Source of the DNA: Spirosoma telluris
GTDB lineage: Bacteria; Bacteroidota; Bacteroidia; Cytophagales; Spirosomataceae
DNA: 64,000 nt
Direction: 5' to 3'
NCBI GenBank assembly: GCA_003259005.1
Contig: QLII01000001.1
Span: forward strand, 4,666,501-4,730,500
The notes beneath the pieces are model-generated. The model had not been told where the DNA came from, did not search any database, and was given only the letters and a program-made list of their open reading frames with translations. The position numbers and the translations under genes are program-made. Positions 36,275 to 46,586 of this stretch are shown here, one piece after another (positions within the stretch are counted from its first letter, which is position 1; each line of letters opens with the position of its first letter).

Positions 36275-37312
36275 TTAACTCAAGGCATTCCGACAGAAGT
36301 CCATGCATTTTTTTACTTCGGCTACCGAGTTGGAGCCCGCAGGTATCTGGTATTCCAACTCGATTGAAGCCGGGAAGGTATATTTCTGTTCACGCATGAG
36401 TGTCAGCACCTGAAGTAAGGGCGTATCTCCTTTTCCCCAGGGCAAGTTTCCCTTCCCATTAGCTGGTAGCTGACGGTCTTTGATGTGCATACTCGAAATA
36501 CGCGTATGTTTCTGGCGAATCAGGCCCAGCGGGTCGGGCTGACCGGCTGCTATGTAATGGCCTAAATCAAAATTCATCGCATTACCCGGCGATTGCGCCA
36601 GAGCCGTATCCCAGAACGTAGGGGTTTGCTGCTCATGTCCGTGATACCCAACCCGAAGACCATGTTTTTCAGCCATTTTTCCCAGTCTGAGCGTTTGGTC
36701 ATCATTACCGGGGTGTTCGACCGTTACCTGATTGGCCCCTAATACTTTAGCGGCACGCATACCATAGTCAATATCTGCATCTGTATTCTGCATCCCAAAT
36801 GCATCGGGTTTGAAGCCATAGATGGTCACGCCTGCCTGATTGTACATCTTGCGAACCTTCTCAAACTTATCCATGGGTGCCGACAGCCGCCATTTGGCCA
36901 CCTCCGCCCGGTAAGCTTTGGTTTGCGCATCGGCTTCAGCCAACGTTTTTTGTTCGTCTTCGGTTAGCGTCTGATTTTCGCGTCGTTTCCGCATTAACGG
37001 AAAAATAGTCTGCATATTAACCGGATTCTTGGGCGCCCCGGCAAACGATTCGGCAGGACCACCCATCAATTCAATGGCACTGATGCCACTATCCAGTATG
37101 TATTGCAGGGTAGCTTCGGCACTTTGGTCGGGCATATCCCGAAACGAGTACGTAATGACCCCGATCTGAACGCCATTGATCAGCGAATTCGGCTTATTCA
37201 GATTGCGGATAATGGCGGGTGCCCCAAAAAGCTTGTTGCTGCCTAGTACCGCTCCCGATACAAGAGCAGCCGTGGTGCCCAAAAACTGACGACGTGTTGA
37301 CTGGTTTTTCAT
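36275..37312 (-). CDS. Sugar phosphate isomerase/epimerase (TIM barrel) with Tat-like signal
   Basis: Protein of 345 aa from ATG 37312. A longer frame begins at 37393, but MKNQSTRRQFLGTTAALVSG is a clear twin-arginine leader, so this start is chosen. The barrel follows: INGVQIGVITYSFRDMP, ISAIELMGGPAESF, QVTVEHPGNDDQTLRLGKMA, VGYHGHEQQ, NFDLGHYIAAG, SSMHIKDRQ and SIELEYQIP. These are the metal-binding positions of xylose-isomerase-like (AP endonuclease 2) proteins. The substrate is unknown and the site periplasmic. It lies 44 bp downstream of the dehydrogenase/cytochrome gene on the same strand, likely the same operon. Confidence 0.85.
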   Translation of the reverse strand: MKNQSTRRQFLGTTAALVSGAVLGSNKLFGAPAIIRNLNKPNSLINGVQIGVITYSFRDMPDQSAEATLQYILDSGISAIELMGGPAESFAGAPKNPVNMQTIFPLMRKRRENQTLTEDEQKTLAEADAQTKAYRAEVAKWRLSAPMDKFEKVRKMYNQAGVTIYGFKPDAFGMQNTDADIDYGMRAAKVLGANQVTVEHPGNDDQTLRLGKMAEKHGLRVGYHGHEQQTPTFWDTALAQSPGNAMNFDLGHYIAAGQPDPLGLIRQKHTRISSMHIKDRQLPANGKGNLPWGKGDTPLLQVLTLMREQKYTFPASIELEYQIPAGSNSVAEVKKCMDFCRNALS

Positions 37313-37356
37313 GTTTTCTGTAAGATTGATTGGATCAGGGAAATAACGATTTCGGG

Positions 37357-40135
37357 TTATTGGGCAAATACTTTTAGGTGGCCCATCGACCACGGAATTT
37401 CATCCGAATCTGTGGGTAAGCCTTCACTCAGTTGCATTTTCAAAAATTTGGCTTTTGCACCCGTAAGTAAAACGATATTATCGCCCGGAACGCCTTTCGT
37501 CTCGGTCTGAACGGGTCGCCAGGTTTTGCCGTCACTGGATACTTCTATCGTAAAAGCCCGTGGATAATTATGAATAAAAGGAATCACCATGGAGCCAAGT
37601 GGCTGACCCGGTTTTGGTTTCCAGCCTTTTTTTATTGACTGGGGCGACGTAAACTGTAATTCGGCCAGGTTTACCTCTTTCGGAAATTCAATCTGGTACC
37701 ACATCCCTTTTTCCTGCTTCCCTCCCGTCGACCAGCCTTCGTAGGTAAAGGCAGTGGCTGGCGACACATTACCACCAATACGGGTAGATGCCGTATGGCT
37801 AGCGGTCACGGTCAACGACTGTGGTTGGAGTTCATAAGGGATTAGTTTCGAGAGTTGGGCATATTGATAAGGCCCTTTCTGGTCGGTCGTTTTTTTACGG
37901 ACGGCGGCCACCTGCTGCGGGGAAATCAAGGATGCATCGTTGGATAACCCATTGCGGATGTACGAAAGCACATCAGCGACCCACTCATCGGATTGCTCTT
38001 TCATACTCGCCATCAGGCCACCCGCATAAGTTTTTCCCTCGATTGGTCCTTCCAGCCCATTCAGGACAACCCGAATGGCGTAATCGGGATGCGACTGGAT
38101 ATGAATGGACCCTGCCAGCGCCGGGGCCAGCAGTCGTCCGTTTCCGGCGGGTGTACCCATCCCATTGTTACCGTGGCACTGCGAACATAACTCGTTGTAC
38201 ACCAAGGCACCACGCTCTACCTGCGCCTTCTGGGCCGCGCTCAACTCGGGGCTCCAAAGGGCCCCATGTTTCGCTGCTTGGGTGGGATCAGGATTTGCTC
38301 GCCTATCACTTTTACACCCGCAGCCTTATTACTGGCCATGGCTGTTTTGATATTGGTTTCTAAATCAGGCAGTTTCAAAAATTTGGCGGTCAGCATGGCC
38401 TGAATCTGCACATCTGTATTCGCATCTGCCAACGCTTGCCTGTAGTTCGCTTCCAGCGATTTATCCCCTGCTTTATACAGGCTTTCGCTGGCCCGGAGTG
38501 CCTGAATACGCAATCGGGGCTGGTGTCGCTCAACATTTTTTGCACAACACTCGTTTTCAACGCATTAAGCCCTTCCAGTGTCCACAAGGCATGGATTCGG
38601 GCCAATGGATTTTTATCGGAGAGGGCCATCGCTGTTAGTTGCGGTACAACAGAGCGATCATTGCGCTGCACTAACACTTGCTGAGCGGCATCGCGCCACC
38701 AGCCGTTAGGATGCGTCAGATGCCTCAGTAGATCGGCTGTCTTTTCCGCATACATGTTGGGGTGCGTTTTGTCCCGCTCCTTCCCTTCATAGGTAATGCG
38801 CCAGATACGGCCCAGCCCCACAACTTTGTCAAGTTGATACTGCTCAATCTTGGTTCGCAGATAAGTTCCTTTCTGAGTCCATTGTCCCTCCTGAATGATG
38901 CCGTGGTACATGTCTGTAATGTACAATGTACCATCGGGAGCAGTGGTCATGTCAACAGGTCTGAACAGCGGATCGGTGGAGCGTAGAAACTCCGATTTTT
39001 GATCCTGATAGACATTGTGCAGCGTCGTCAATCCTTCTGTAACGACGGGATTAACCTGGCGGACAATCCGGGCTACAGGCTCACCATAAAAATACTGTCC
39101 TTTCAATTCAGCGGGCAGTCGATCACCGCGATACACGTCATTACCCGCCGAGCCTGTCACATGATTGAGTGAGCCATCGGGTTGGCGGACTTCATCCATA
39201 CCACCCTGCATATCAGCCAGTTTAACCGCAGCACCCCAGGGTACGTCGAAGCCTTTGGCAAACTCATTTGGCACCTCGAAATTGCCGTATTGGATCGGGA
39301 ACTGAAAATGCGAGGGCAGTCCAATGGCTCCGCCCTGAAACCACAGTTTACCGTCATCATCGTGGGTAATTCCCCATTGAGCCCGGTTAGCGCCCGTTTT
39401 TTCGCGGATAATTCCATTTGGTGTTTCCCGGATTCGGAAGGCATTTACAGTGCTATAGAGCCAGTTGTCCATGCCCCAATACATAAAAGCCTGCTGATGC
39501 TCTACATTGCCCGACCGACCATACTTATTTGTAAAAAACTCTTTCTTATCTGCCTTACCATCGCCATTGGTATCGGTGTATTTATAAACATTGTCGGCAT
39601 CCGACTCCATGGTCAGGATACAGTCTTTTCCATAGGGCAGTACGAAGCGGGGAAAAATCAGGTTATCGACAAAGGTGGTTCCGGTTTCGTAGATTCCATC
39701 GTTGTTTTTATCTTCCCAGCGCGAGATCCGGCTTGTTGGTTGCAGTTCATCTTTCGAATCAGCCGTGAGCATATAGGTCCGTAGTTCCAGTACATACATC
39801 CGGCCATTGGCATCGAAAGAAATGGCCCCCGGCTGCTGAATAGCTGGTTCGGTCAGAATGGGCTGGATTTTATAGCCAGGAGGTAATAAGAAAAGTTTAG
39901 CTTCTTCGGCTGGTGTGAGCGGCTTAACGGGCTCTTTAGGCGCTAAATCGATACCTTTCCAATCTGGATCTTCGGGATCAGCCCCTTCGGGGAGTTTCAC
40001 TTTGGGTAGGGTATCACCGAGAACGTAAGTTGATTGCAACCGAATTTGCTGAACGGGATCAAATCCAATAAAAGACGATAAGATTACCGCAACAAGAGCA
40101 GTTGTCAACAGGAAGGTAGGGGCATTTTTTATCAT
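37357..40135 (-). CDS. PQQ-type dehydrogenase/HEAT/cytochrome c fusion with C-terminal discoidin-like domain; two frameshifts
   Basis: Three frames (38390-40135, 38241-38513, 37357-38244) form one 926-aa protein if one base is added to each of two runs. Run 38516-38519 gives SPRLRIQALRASESLYKAG and run 38248-38251 gives FGAPELSAAQKAQVERG. The N-terminus is a sugar/PQQ-dehydrogenase-like propeller (LPPGYKIQPILTEPAIQQPG, ITDMYHGIIQEGQWT). A HEAT-like helical part follows, then a cytochrome c site LCSQCHGNNGMG (CxxCH). The end (EVSSDGKTWRPVQTET) resembles an F5/8 discoidin domain. This is the large PVC/Bacteroidota heme-binding dehydrogenase type, acting in the periplasm. The shifts look like sequence error. 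Confidence 0.8.
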
Positions 40136-40319
40136 AGTATCATAGAGTTTCCAATCCTGTAGTAATCACGTTAGCCTGAAACTAGCTATAGGTTACCAAA
40201 AGCAAGCAAAGCACCATTTTTTCACATAAATGTACAACTTCAATAGATCATCTGGTAATAAAAGACGACAGATCGGCTGTTTTGCTCGATAGATTGGATG
40301 TCCATAAATTCACCTGCTT

Positions 40320-40945
40320 ATGAAGCCAGGAAACTACCTTATCCTACTTATCGTATTGCTACCAACTCTGTGCAGTGCACAGTTGAAGATTTTCGGGCTG
40401 GGCCGCTATCGTATTGAGGTAACGACACCTGACTCACTGCCTAGTGATTTTTCGGAAGACGAGCCATCGTATGTCAAAGGAACCATCGCTTTGCCGTGCA
40501 CCCATATAAGGACCTTTAGTTCATTAACTACGGAGGTCGCTGGTGTTTCTGTAGTTAATCTTTGTCTGGCCTTTTATGATAACAAGCTCTTTAAAATCAC
40601 CTGCGACTACAGTGCTAAGCTAGAAGAGGTTTTTAGCCGAACCTATGGAAAAGGGGTCGCCGAACCGACACGACGTTTTTCCTTCTGCGACAAAAACAGG
40701 CCGATGTTACTTTGGGGGAAAGCTGGCAAACTGGCGATCAGATCGCCTATGTTGTCCATACCAGAGGCCATACGTCCGACTGTACGATGCAGGAAACAAA
40801 TAGACTCATTATAACAAGCCAACAATTGTCGGCGTTGGCATCCGACTGTGACGTAAGAAATAATGATCTATTAATTGAGGAGTTTGAGAAAGTCCTCACT
40901 AATCGCCAGGAACAGAAGCAGGGAACCAAGGAAGAGAAAGAGTGA
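40320..40945 (+). CDS. Hypothetical secreted protein, about 208 aa; apparent frameshift
   Basis: Signal peptide MKPGNYLILLIVLLPTLCSA, then a compact domain with VVNLCLAFYDNKLFKITCDY and YGKGVAEPTRRF. The first frame runs on to 40814, but its end (KAGKLAIRSPMLSIPEA) loses character. One extra G in the G5 run 40714-40718 gives LLWGESWQTGDQIAYVV and continues to 40945 with a Gln/Lys-rich end. The ordered WxxGDxxAxV sequence supports the joined version. The family is unknown; the length and folding resemble small periplasmic proteins of Bacteroidota. Confidence 0.55.
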
Positions 40946-41285
40946 TAAAGATTAAAAAGACACGGTACTTCCCTATGCCTACAGGGCGATCTCAGCCAAT
41001 ATGAACTCTCTTGAGTCGTCCACCAAAATAGACCAATCCAATCTTTAAAAAATACAATTTAATCAATTCGAAATAAAAAGGCTTAGGTAAGTACATTTAC
41101 TCATTTTTCCTGCAAATAATAATTTTTGGGGCACTAGCCAGGATTTCAGACTTATAAATTCAGTTTTCAGCAGACACACCGCTTAATAGATTTGTCATAT
41201 TTTCTTATGTCTAAATCATCTGGAAATAGGGTAGCTACGTATGTATTAAAACGACCCATTTTAGCTAATACACTACCCATAAATC
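40946..41285. other. AT-rich intergenic stretch before the ECF sigma gene
   Basis: No frame or hairpin is supported. It presumably carries the sigma-factor promoter. Confidence 0.3.
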
Positions 41286-41837
41286 ATGCTCACTTCCTTA
41301 ACAGATGAAGAAACGATTCGTCAGTTTCTAGCAGACAAACCGAACCAGTGCTTCGAGACCCTTTATAATCGGTACGTTAAGAAAGTTTACCGGCGTTGTT
41401 TGTCGATGACGAAAGATTCTGAGAAAGCCGAAGACTTTACGCACGACATTTTTCTGAAAGTATTCAGCAAACTCGATGCCTTTCAGGAGCGGTCCAGTTT
41501 TTCTACCTGGCTGTACTCGATTGCCTATAACTACTGTTCTGACCAGCTTCGGATAGCCAAACGACATAATTTCGCGCCCATAGAAGAAGGGCTTAGCAAG
41601 GAGCTGCCTGATTATCAGGAAGCACAACTACACGAAGAAACGCTACAGGTTGTCAGGCAAGCGATGGCGACCCTTTCAGTCAACGAAAGAACCCTGCTCC
41701 GGTTAAAATATGAGGACAGCATGAGTATTGAGGAGATCGCCCAACTGTATAATCTCAAATCCAGTGCCGTCAAAATGCGACTGAAACGAAGCCGGGAGAA
41801 AGTACAACAGTTCTGCTCCATACACTATTCCATATAA
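41286..41837 (+). CDS. ECF-type RNA polymerase sigma factor
   Basis: Protein of 183 aa. Region 2 is FETLYNRYVKKVYRRCLSMT and AEDFTHDIFLKVFSKLDAF, followed by FSTWLYSIAYNYCSDQLR. Region 4 is LSVNERTLLRLKYEDSMS with the helix-turn-helix IEEIAQLYNLKSSAVKMRLK. This is a sigma-70 family ECF factor. No anti-sigma factor with FecR or zinc-binding motif lies beside it, unlike many Bacteroidota ECF pairs. The next gene on the same strand, 149 bp away, is a sensor kinase. Confidence 0.9.
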   Translation: MLTSLTDEETIRQFLADKPNQCFETLYNRYVKKVYRRCLSMTKDSEKAEDFTHDIFLKVFSKLDAFQERSSFSTWLYSIAYNYCSDQLRIAKRHNFAPIEEGLSKELPDYQEAQLHEETLQVVRQAMATLSVNERTLLRLKYEDSMSIEEIAQLYNLKSSAVKMRLKRSREKVQQFCSIHYSI

Positions 41838-41986
41838 TAGTATTGCACCACTCTATAAATGGAGCGAGTTGTAGGTACGGTTACCATCAGTCTAAAGTCG
41901 ACGAAGTAAACCGGTTCTATTTTCATAGATTGGTCTCTTGGTAGAAATACGTAATTTTGGATAGCCAACCCTGGCTTTCCTCAGTT

Positions 41987-43011
41987 ATGAAGCTACCAGC
42001 ATATTCCCATTACGACTCGCTCCTGCAAGTCATTGTGCTGCCTTTATTTATTGGCTTTTTAAACTGGCTACTACTTGGACATACCTACTGGCAAAACTGG
42101 ACAACATTTGGTATCGCAACGGGGGTTACCCTGGTCATCTCGTTCGGCAACTGGTATACCAACAATATCATTTCCCTAAAAATACAGAGCCTCCATCCGG
42201 AGCCTAATCAATACCTGATCCGGACAGTCAGAATATTTATTTTCTGTGCCATCAGTTCATGCCTACAAGTCACGGTTATTTATAGCATCTATTACTTGCT
42301 TAAGCTGCCGGGCGTTGACTTAACCATAACGCGGCTTGGCTTAGGCTGGCTCTTCACAATACTCGCCGTGGCCATTGTTGTCATTCTTTATGAAAGCATA
42401 CACAATTTCGGCCACTGGCAACAATCGCGTCGCGAAGTCGATACGCTTAGTAAAGCCCAATTACAGGCTCAGCTAGATACGTTGCGCCAACAGGTTAATC
42501 CACACTTTTTGTTTAACAGCTTAAACTCGCTCATCTCCCTGATTGGCGAAGACCCGCGCCAGGCCGAAGTTTTTGCCGAAGAACTAAGTTCAGTGTATCG
42601 GTATCTGCTCCGTAATAATGAGTCGGAGCTAACCTCTCTGGCCAATGAACTTGAGTTCATCCAGTCCTACTTTCACCTGCTCAAAACTCGCCATGGTGAA
42701 GCCCTGGTCCTGGAAACCAGTATTCATTCTGGCGCAGAAACCCGACAGCTCCCCCTCTAACACTCCAATTACTGATTGAGAACGCCGTAAAACATAACGT
42801 TATTCTGCCCGACCAACCCCTTACTATCTCGCTCGTAACCAATGAGCAACACCTGGTGGTGAGTAATAATTTACAGCGCAAACCCAGCCGTATCCTCTCG
42901 AATGGCATCGGTCTGAGTAACATTTTGACTAAATACAAAATGCTGGGGCAGCCTATCCCAACTGTAGAAGACAATGGAGAGGAATTCCGGGTTATTCTGC
43001 CACTTTTATAG
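41987..43011 (+). CDS. LytS/YehU-like sensor histidine kinase; apparent frameshift
   Basis: From ATG 41987 (a TTG start ten codons upstream is less likely) there are four membrane helices, residues 20-140. After these come QLDTLRQQVNPHFLFNSLNS (the phospho-acceptor His_kinase motif) and AEELSSVYRYLLRNNE. The frame stops at 42760 before the ATPase domain. One extra C in the C5 run 42751-42755 gives RQLPPLTLQLLIENAVKHNV with the Asn of the N box, then GIGLSNILTKYKMLG (G box) and an end at 43011: 341 aa in total. The kinase should pair with a LytTR regulator; the convergent 43038-43472 gene is an obvious candidate. Confidence 0.8.
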
Positions 43012-43037
43012 GAAATGTTGCGTTCATATATCCCTTT

Positions 43038-43472
43038 CTAATCTTGCTGAATCTGATTCAAAAAACGGTTATTCACTAAACAGGATGGCCGCTGAAAATC
43101 CAGCTGCCGACGGAGCACAAACCAGCGACGACGGGATACCGGCAACGTTACACCCGTGCTCAGATGAAATACGGGTGTATTTGAATCATATTCCACCCGT
43201 TCGATGAACTTCCGATTGACCATATAATGGCGATGCAGTCGGAGAAACCAGGAGGCAGGCAATTTGGCTTCAAACCGTTTCAGTGTATACGGAACCAGTA
43301 TACGCTTCCCATTGGCAAACTGCAACCAGGTATAATTGAGTTCACCCTCAAGATAGACGAGGTCGGATACAGGTAACCATTGTGCCCCACTACAATTATC
43401 ATAAACCCGCAAAGGGGGCCAATCGAGTAATTCAGACGAAACCCAATGGCCGTTATTTACGTAAAATGCCAT
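43038..43472 (-). CDS. LytTR DNA-binding domain protein
   Basis: Protein of 144 aa from ATG 43472; upstream codons to 43541 look non-coding. It holds LVYLEGELNYTWLQFANGKR, LKRFEAKLPASWFLRLHRHY, MVNRKFIERVEYD and LPVSRRRWFVLRRQLDF, a complete LytTR domain. No receiver domain is present, so phosphorylation by the neighbouring kinase is not possible in the usual way. It converges on the kinase with a 26-bp gap. It differs from the other stand-alone LytTR at 14990 but shares the RRR motif. Confidence 0.8.
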   Translation of the reverse strand: MAFYVNNGHWVSSELLDWPPLRVYDNCSGAQWLPVSDLVYLEGELNYTWLQFANGKRILVPYTLKRFEAKLPASWFLRLHRHYMVNRKFIERVEYDSNTPVFHLSTGVTLPVSRRRWFVLRRQLDFQRPSCLVNNRFLNQIQQD

Positions 43473-44003
43473 AATGTTGAGTGATCTATGAGTTTTACAA
43501 GACAAACCGGGGCTACTGATACTCAGATGAATGCCCCTCATTCTATATTCTACAAACCCAATGCCAGAACCAGCATATGGTCTATAAAATCTACAGATTC
43601 AATTTGCTTAACTACAGAAACAATGATTTCTACTCGTTAGTAAGATACACTAGCCTAAAAAAGTATGTAGTAACACCTGCTAAATCAATCCGGCAGGGGG
43701 CTAACAAAAATTAGGCCGAGAGAGCGCTTATGGGTTTTACGACGGGTATATACGTAATACAGTAAAATGGGGATTGTATAATATTGCTTTTTAATCAAAC
43801 TATTTTTACCAGTAGGCCTCAGTTAAGATAAAAAAGTGCCAATACAGCGAATAATGGGCTATTGATTCGTATAAATTTTTTACAAAAAACAGCTAATAAT
43901 ATCCAAAATAGTCAAGAAACTGCCCTAAATCAATCTGATAAATAAGGTAAACTAGGCTAAACACAGGGCATTAAAGACGCTAATGAGATTGTTTATGGAG
44001 GCT
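43473..44003. other. Intergenic stretch with a weak relative of the dispersed palindrome
   Basis: TCTATAAAATCTACAGATTC...ACTACAGAAACAATGATTTCTA at about 43578-43640 looks like a decayed copy of the element at 56818. The remainder is AT-rich and without genes. Confidence 0.3.
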
Positions 44004-44109
44004 GTTTAAAACTTTTTTTCGTAGAAAAATCTAGGCTGCTTTTGTCATTTCTCCTGCGTTGAAATGACAAAAAATCCAGCAGTTTTGACAGATTTTAGAA
44101 AGTTTAAAC
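44004..44109. repeat. MITE-like palindrome, 106 bp
   Basis: GTTTAAA...AAAGTTTAAAC outer ends and a core TTTGTCATTT-loop-AAATGACAAA. The intervening bases also partly pair. It is an isolated non-coding element. Confidence 0.5.
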
Positions 44110-44121
44110 TCGTCTATCAAT

Positions 44122-44155
44122 AAAAAAAGTCCGGCAGTTGGTAGCTACCGGACTT
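44122..44155 (-). terminator. Terminator of the stress-protein operon
   Basis: On the minus strand AAGTCCGG-loop-CCGGACTT is followed by seven Ts, 24 bp after the stop at 44179. Confidence 0.75.
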
Positions 44156-44178
44156 CTCTACTTAAAATTACCCTAAAA

Positions 44179-44574
44179 TCAGAACGTTGGCTGCGCAACG
44201 ATATAGTTCCGAATTTCGCTTTTAAACGCCCGGAAGTCGGCATGAAAGCTATCCATTTCCTCACGAAGATATTGATGATCCTGCCGCGTATCTGTGTCTA
44301 ACACATGGTCAAACCGCACTCCATTGGCCACTTGCCCATCAATCTCCTGTATCTCATCCGATAATCGTTTAATGAGCCGCCGAAAATGGTGGAGCTGACT
44401 AATTTCAGCTTTCCAGACTTCAGCATCCGTTGCCTCACTGGTCATATTCTCGCCCAAAGACCCCAGCAGATCTTCCCAAAAATCAACTTCCTGAAGGGCC
44501 AGCGATAGTTCATTGCGCCAGATTCGGTGCATCATGTGCACTTGATTTAGCTGACGATATTTTTCTGCTCTCAT
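44179..44574 (-). CDS. Hypothetical coiled-coil protein, 131 aa
   Basis: An all-helical, strongly charged protein: RIWRNELSLALQEVDFWEDL, then HHFRRLIKRLSDEIQEID and REEMDSFHADFRAFKSEIRN. It looks like a soluble antiparallel coiled coil. The family is not named. It is the last gene of a run of three closely spaced minus-strand genes (12-bp gaps) behind two universal stress proteins, so a role in the same stress response is likely. Confidence 0.6.
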   Translation of the reverse strand: MRAEKYRQLNQVHMMHRIWRNELSLALQEVDFWEDLLGSLGENMTSEATDAEVWKAEISQLHHFRRLIKRLSDEIQEIDGQVANGVRFDHVLDTDTRQDHQYLREEMDSFHADFRAFKSEIRNYIVAQPTF

Positions 44575-44586
44575 CAGAAATAGCGA

Positions 44587-45468
44587 TTAAAGGTAGGTGG
44601 CAAATGGAATGTCTTCCAGTTTTGATGCCTTATCGGCTGGAGAAACCGTTGGCGAATCGTAGAGAGCAAGTAGTGGCACCCGCGGATGGTAAGCCACAGA
44701 ACGGGCGACACTGTTGTTCAGTACTACATCGAAGAAGCTTTTATGGTGAGGAAGCACAACCAGCATGTCGACCGCATGGATGTCTAGATAAGCATTAATA
44801 CCCTGGATTACATCCTCATCATGAATCGTATAGGTATCGGTCTGAAGATTATCCAAAGCGCTCATCACATACTGACGATTCAGGTCTGAAATCGGGGGCG
44901 TGTGTTGTTTTGGGTTTTCGATGGTCAAGAGGGTAAGTTGAGCCCCTTTCCGATTAGCCAGATCGTTTAGCATACTAAGCGACTCAACATCATTAACAGA
45001 GCGGTAGTCGGTTGCCAGCACCACATGTTCCAATGGTCGAATAGGGGCCGAAGATGGAACAACCAGCACATTTGCTTTTGCGGTGCGGATCATGCCTGTG
45101 GCTACGCTGCCCAAGAGTTCACTCCGTCCGAAACCAGTTGCGCCAGTCACAATCAAATTAAAATGCTCCTGCTTTAATAACTCTTCGGCTGCTCTTTCCG
45201 GACTACCAGGAATAACCAGTGACCGGTAGGTGTGATAGTCAGGCACGGGTTGCTCCGTTATTGTATGTTGTAACGCCTGTAACGACTTTTCAGCTTGCTC
45301 TCGTTGCTCGGCTAGCAAAAACACGCCACTATACCCTACTTCTGGCTGAAGAGGAAAAGAATGAAGTAAACAAAATTCAGCCGCCGTGTCGGCAAATAGG
45401 GCTTGCGTAAACGAGATTGCATGTTTCGATGCAGCGGAGAAATCAGTCAATAACAAAATCTTATACAT
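44587..45468 (-). CDS. Universal stress protein, tandem UspA domains
   Basis: Protein of 293 aa. MYKILLLTDFSAASKHAISF starts the first UspA fold, with the nucleotide-loop sequence LIVTGATGFGRSELLGSVATG near its end. The second half is more divergent (VVLATDYRSVNDVESL, DMLVVLPHHKSFFDVV). Such proteins bind ATP or act as dimers under starvation, hypoxia or envelope stress. It lies 12 bp after another tandem Usp gene and belongs to the same operon. Confidence 0.85.
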   Translation of the reverse strand: MYKILLLTDFSAASKHAISFTQALFADTAAEFCLLHSFPLQPEVGYSGVFLLAEQREQAEKSLQALQHTITEQPVPDYHTYRSLVIPGSPERAAEELLKQEHFNLIVTGATGFGRSELLGSVATGMIRTAKANVLVVPSSAPIRPLEHVVLATDYRSVNDVESLSMLNDLANRKGAQLTLLTIENPKQHTPPISDLNRQYVMSALDNLQTDTYTIHDEDVIQGINAYLDIHAVDMLVVLPHHKSFFDVVLNNSVARSVAYHPRVPLLALYDSPTVSPADKASKLEDIPFATYL

Positions 45469-45480
45469 AGTCGTGTTTGT

Positions 45481-46350
45481 TTATAAGGCGTAGTCTAAAT
45501 TCGATAGGTCTTCAATTAATCGGGGTTTGTCGCTGCTCCCATCATCGTAGAGAGTCAGCATAGGTACCGGCGGCATGTAAGCCAGGGAGCGGGTAACACT
45601 ATTGCCGGTCAGGATATCAGCCAGGCCTTTGTGTTTGGGAATCGTTATCAGTAAATCAACCGGGTGCCCGGCCAGATAATCGTCAATTCCCTTTCGGGCA
45701 TCTGGCGATTGGAGATGGGCCACAGTTGGCTCAATAGGCGCCAGAAATTGCCGGATACGCACTTCCTGCTCAACCCGAATGGATTTCTTCTGGGGTGTAT
45801 CAATAGTCAATAAAGTGAGCGTTGCTCCTTTTAGCGATACAATCTCCTTAACAGGACAGAGCAGTTTACAGCTCTTCAGATTGGCAAAATCAACAGCTAG
45901 TACGACACTACGGATGGGCTTACTGTCGGTATCGACTGGCACAACTAATACATTGATGTTCAGTTGGCGAATCAGTTGGGTAGCACTATTGCCAAACAAT
46001 TCATTTGTCCCATCTTTCTTGCCACCAATGACAACTAAATCGTAGGCTTCTTCGTCAAGTGCCTCCCGAACTATGTCAATCAATTTACCGGGCTTTGCCG
46101 ATGAGCGGAAGGTATGCCAATCGACATTGGTTTGCTGATGTAGCTCCTTTACAACATCCCGCAATTGACTAACAAAGGCTGCATGAACTGTTTCGGCAAC
46201 GTGCTTTGGACTATAAAAACCATCGGGTTCTACTGGATAGGCACAAAGCAGGTGGAAATCAGCGACCGTATCGCTAAAAAAAGAACGGGCATACTGAAGG
46301 GCTTTGTGAGCGGCTTCTGAAAAATCAGTTAGCAGGAGGATCTTTTTCAT
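45481..46350 (-). CDS. Universal stress protein, tandem UspA domains
   Basis: Protein of 289 aa from ATG 46350, where MKKILLLTDFSEAAHKALQY begins; 18 further codons upstream have no Usp character. The first domain ends with LVVIGGKKDGTNELFGNSAT, a degenerate ATP-binding loop. The second domain has VVLAVDFANLKSCKLL and LLITIPKHKGLADILTGNS. It heads the three-gene operon reaching to 44179. It is a close paralogue of the gene after it. Confidence 0.85.
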   Translation of the reverse strand: MKKILLLTDFSEAAHKALQYARSFFSDTVADFHLLCAYPVEPDGFYSPKHVAETVHAAFVSQLRDVVKELHQQTNVDWHTFRSSAKPGKLIDIVREALDEEAYDLVVIGGKKDGTNELFGNSATQLIRQLNINVLVVPVDTDSKPIRSVVLAVDFANLKSCKLLCPVKEIVSLKGATLTLLTIDTPQKKSIRVEQEVRIRQFLAPIEPTVAHLQSPDARKGIDDYLAGHPVDLLITIPKHKGLADILTGNSVTRSLAYMPPVPMLTLYDDGSSDKPRLIEDLSNLDYAL

Positions 46351-46455
46351 GCGTTCTTGCGCGGTTAACGTCCAGAGATGACCCGACAAAGTTGACGAAC
46401 GCACAAAACTCTAAGCATGATGCCCGTCAGTTGACATACTGATAGAATTCAGGCT

Positions 46456-46567
46456 ACTAGTGTGCTTGCCCAAAATAGATCCTATTGACACTAATCTATT
46501 GGCAATCAAAGTGAAAGAAACGATAGACACAAAAGAATCCATAGAATCTAAATTGGACAACTATTAG
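46456..46567. repeat. Dispersed palindromic element, copy 2
   Basis: ACTAGTGTGCTTGCCCAAAA at the left and AGAATCTAAATTGGACAACT at the right match the ends of 56818-56946; the middle is diverged. Confidence 0.5.
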
Positions 46568-46586
46568 GCTGGTACCGTAGTATCTA

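Noticed and set aside
37821..38363. 180-codon plus-strand frame
   Set aside because: Antisense to the cytochrome c part of the dehydrogenase, whose CxxCH motif and homology are clear; His/Arg/Pro-rich composition typical of a shadow frame.
39182..39784. 200-codon plus-strand frame
   Set aside because: Antisense to the dehydrogenase propeller domain; no motif of its own.
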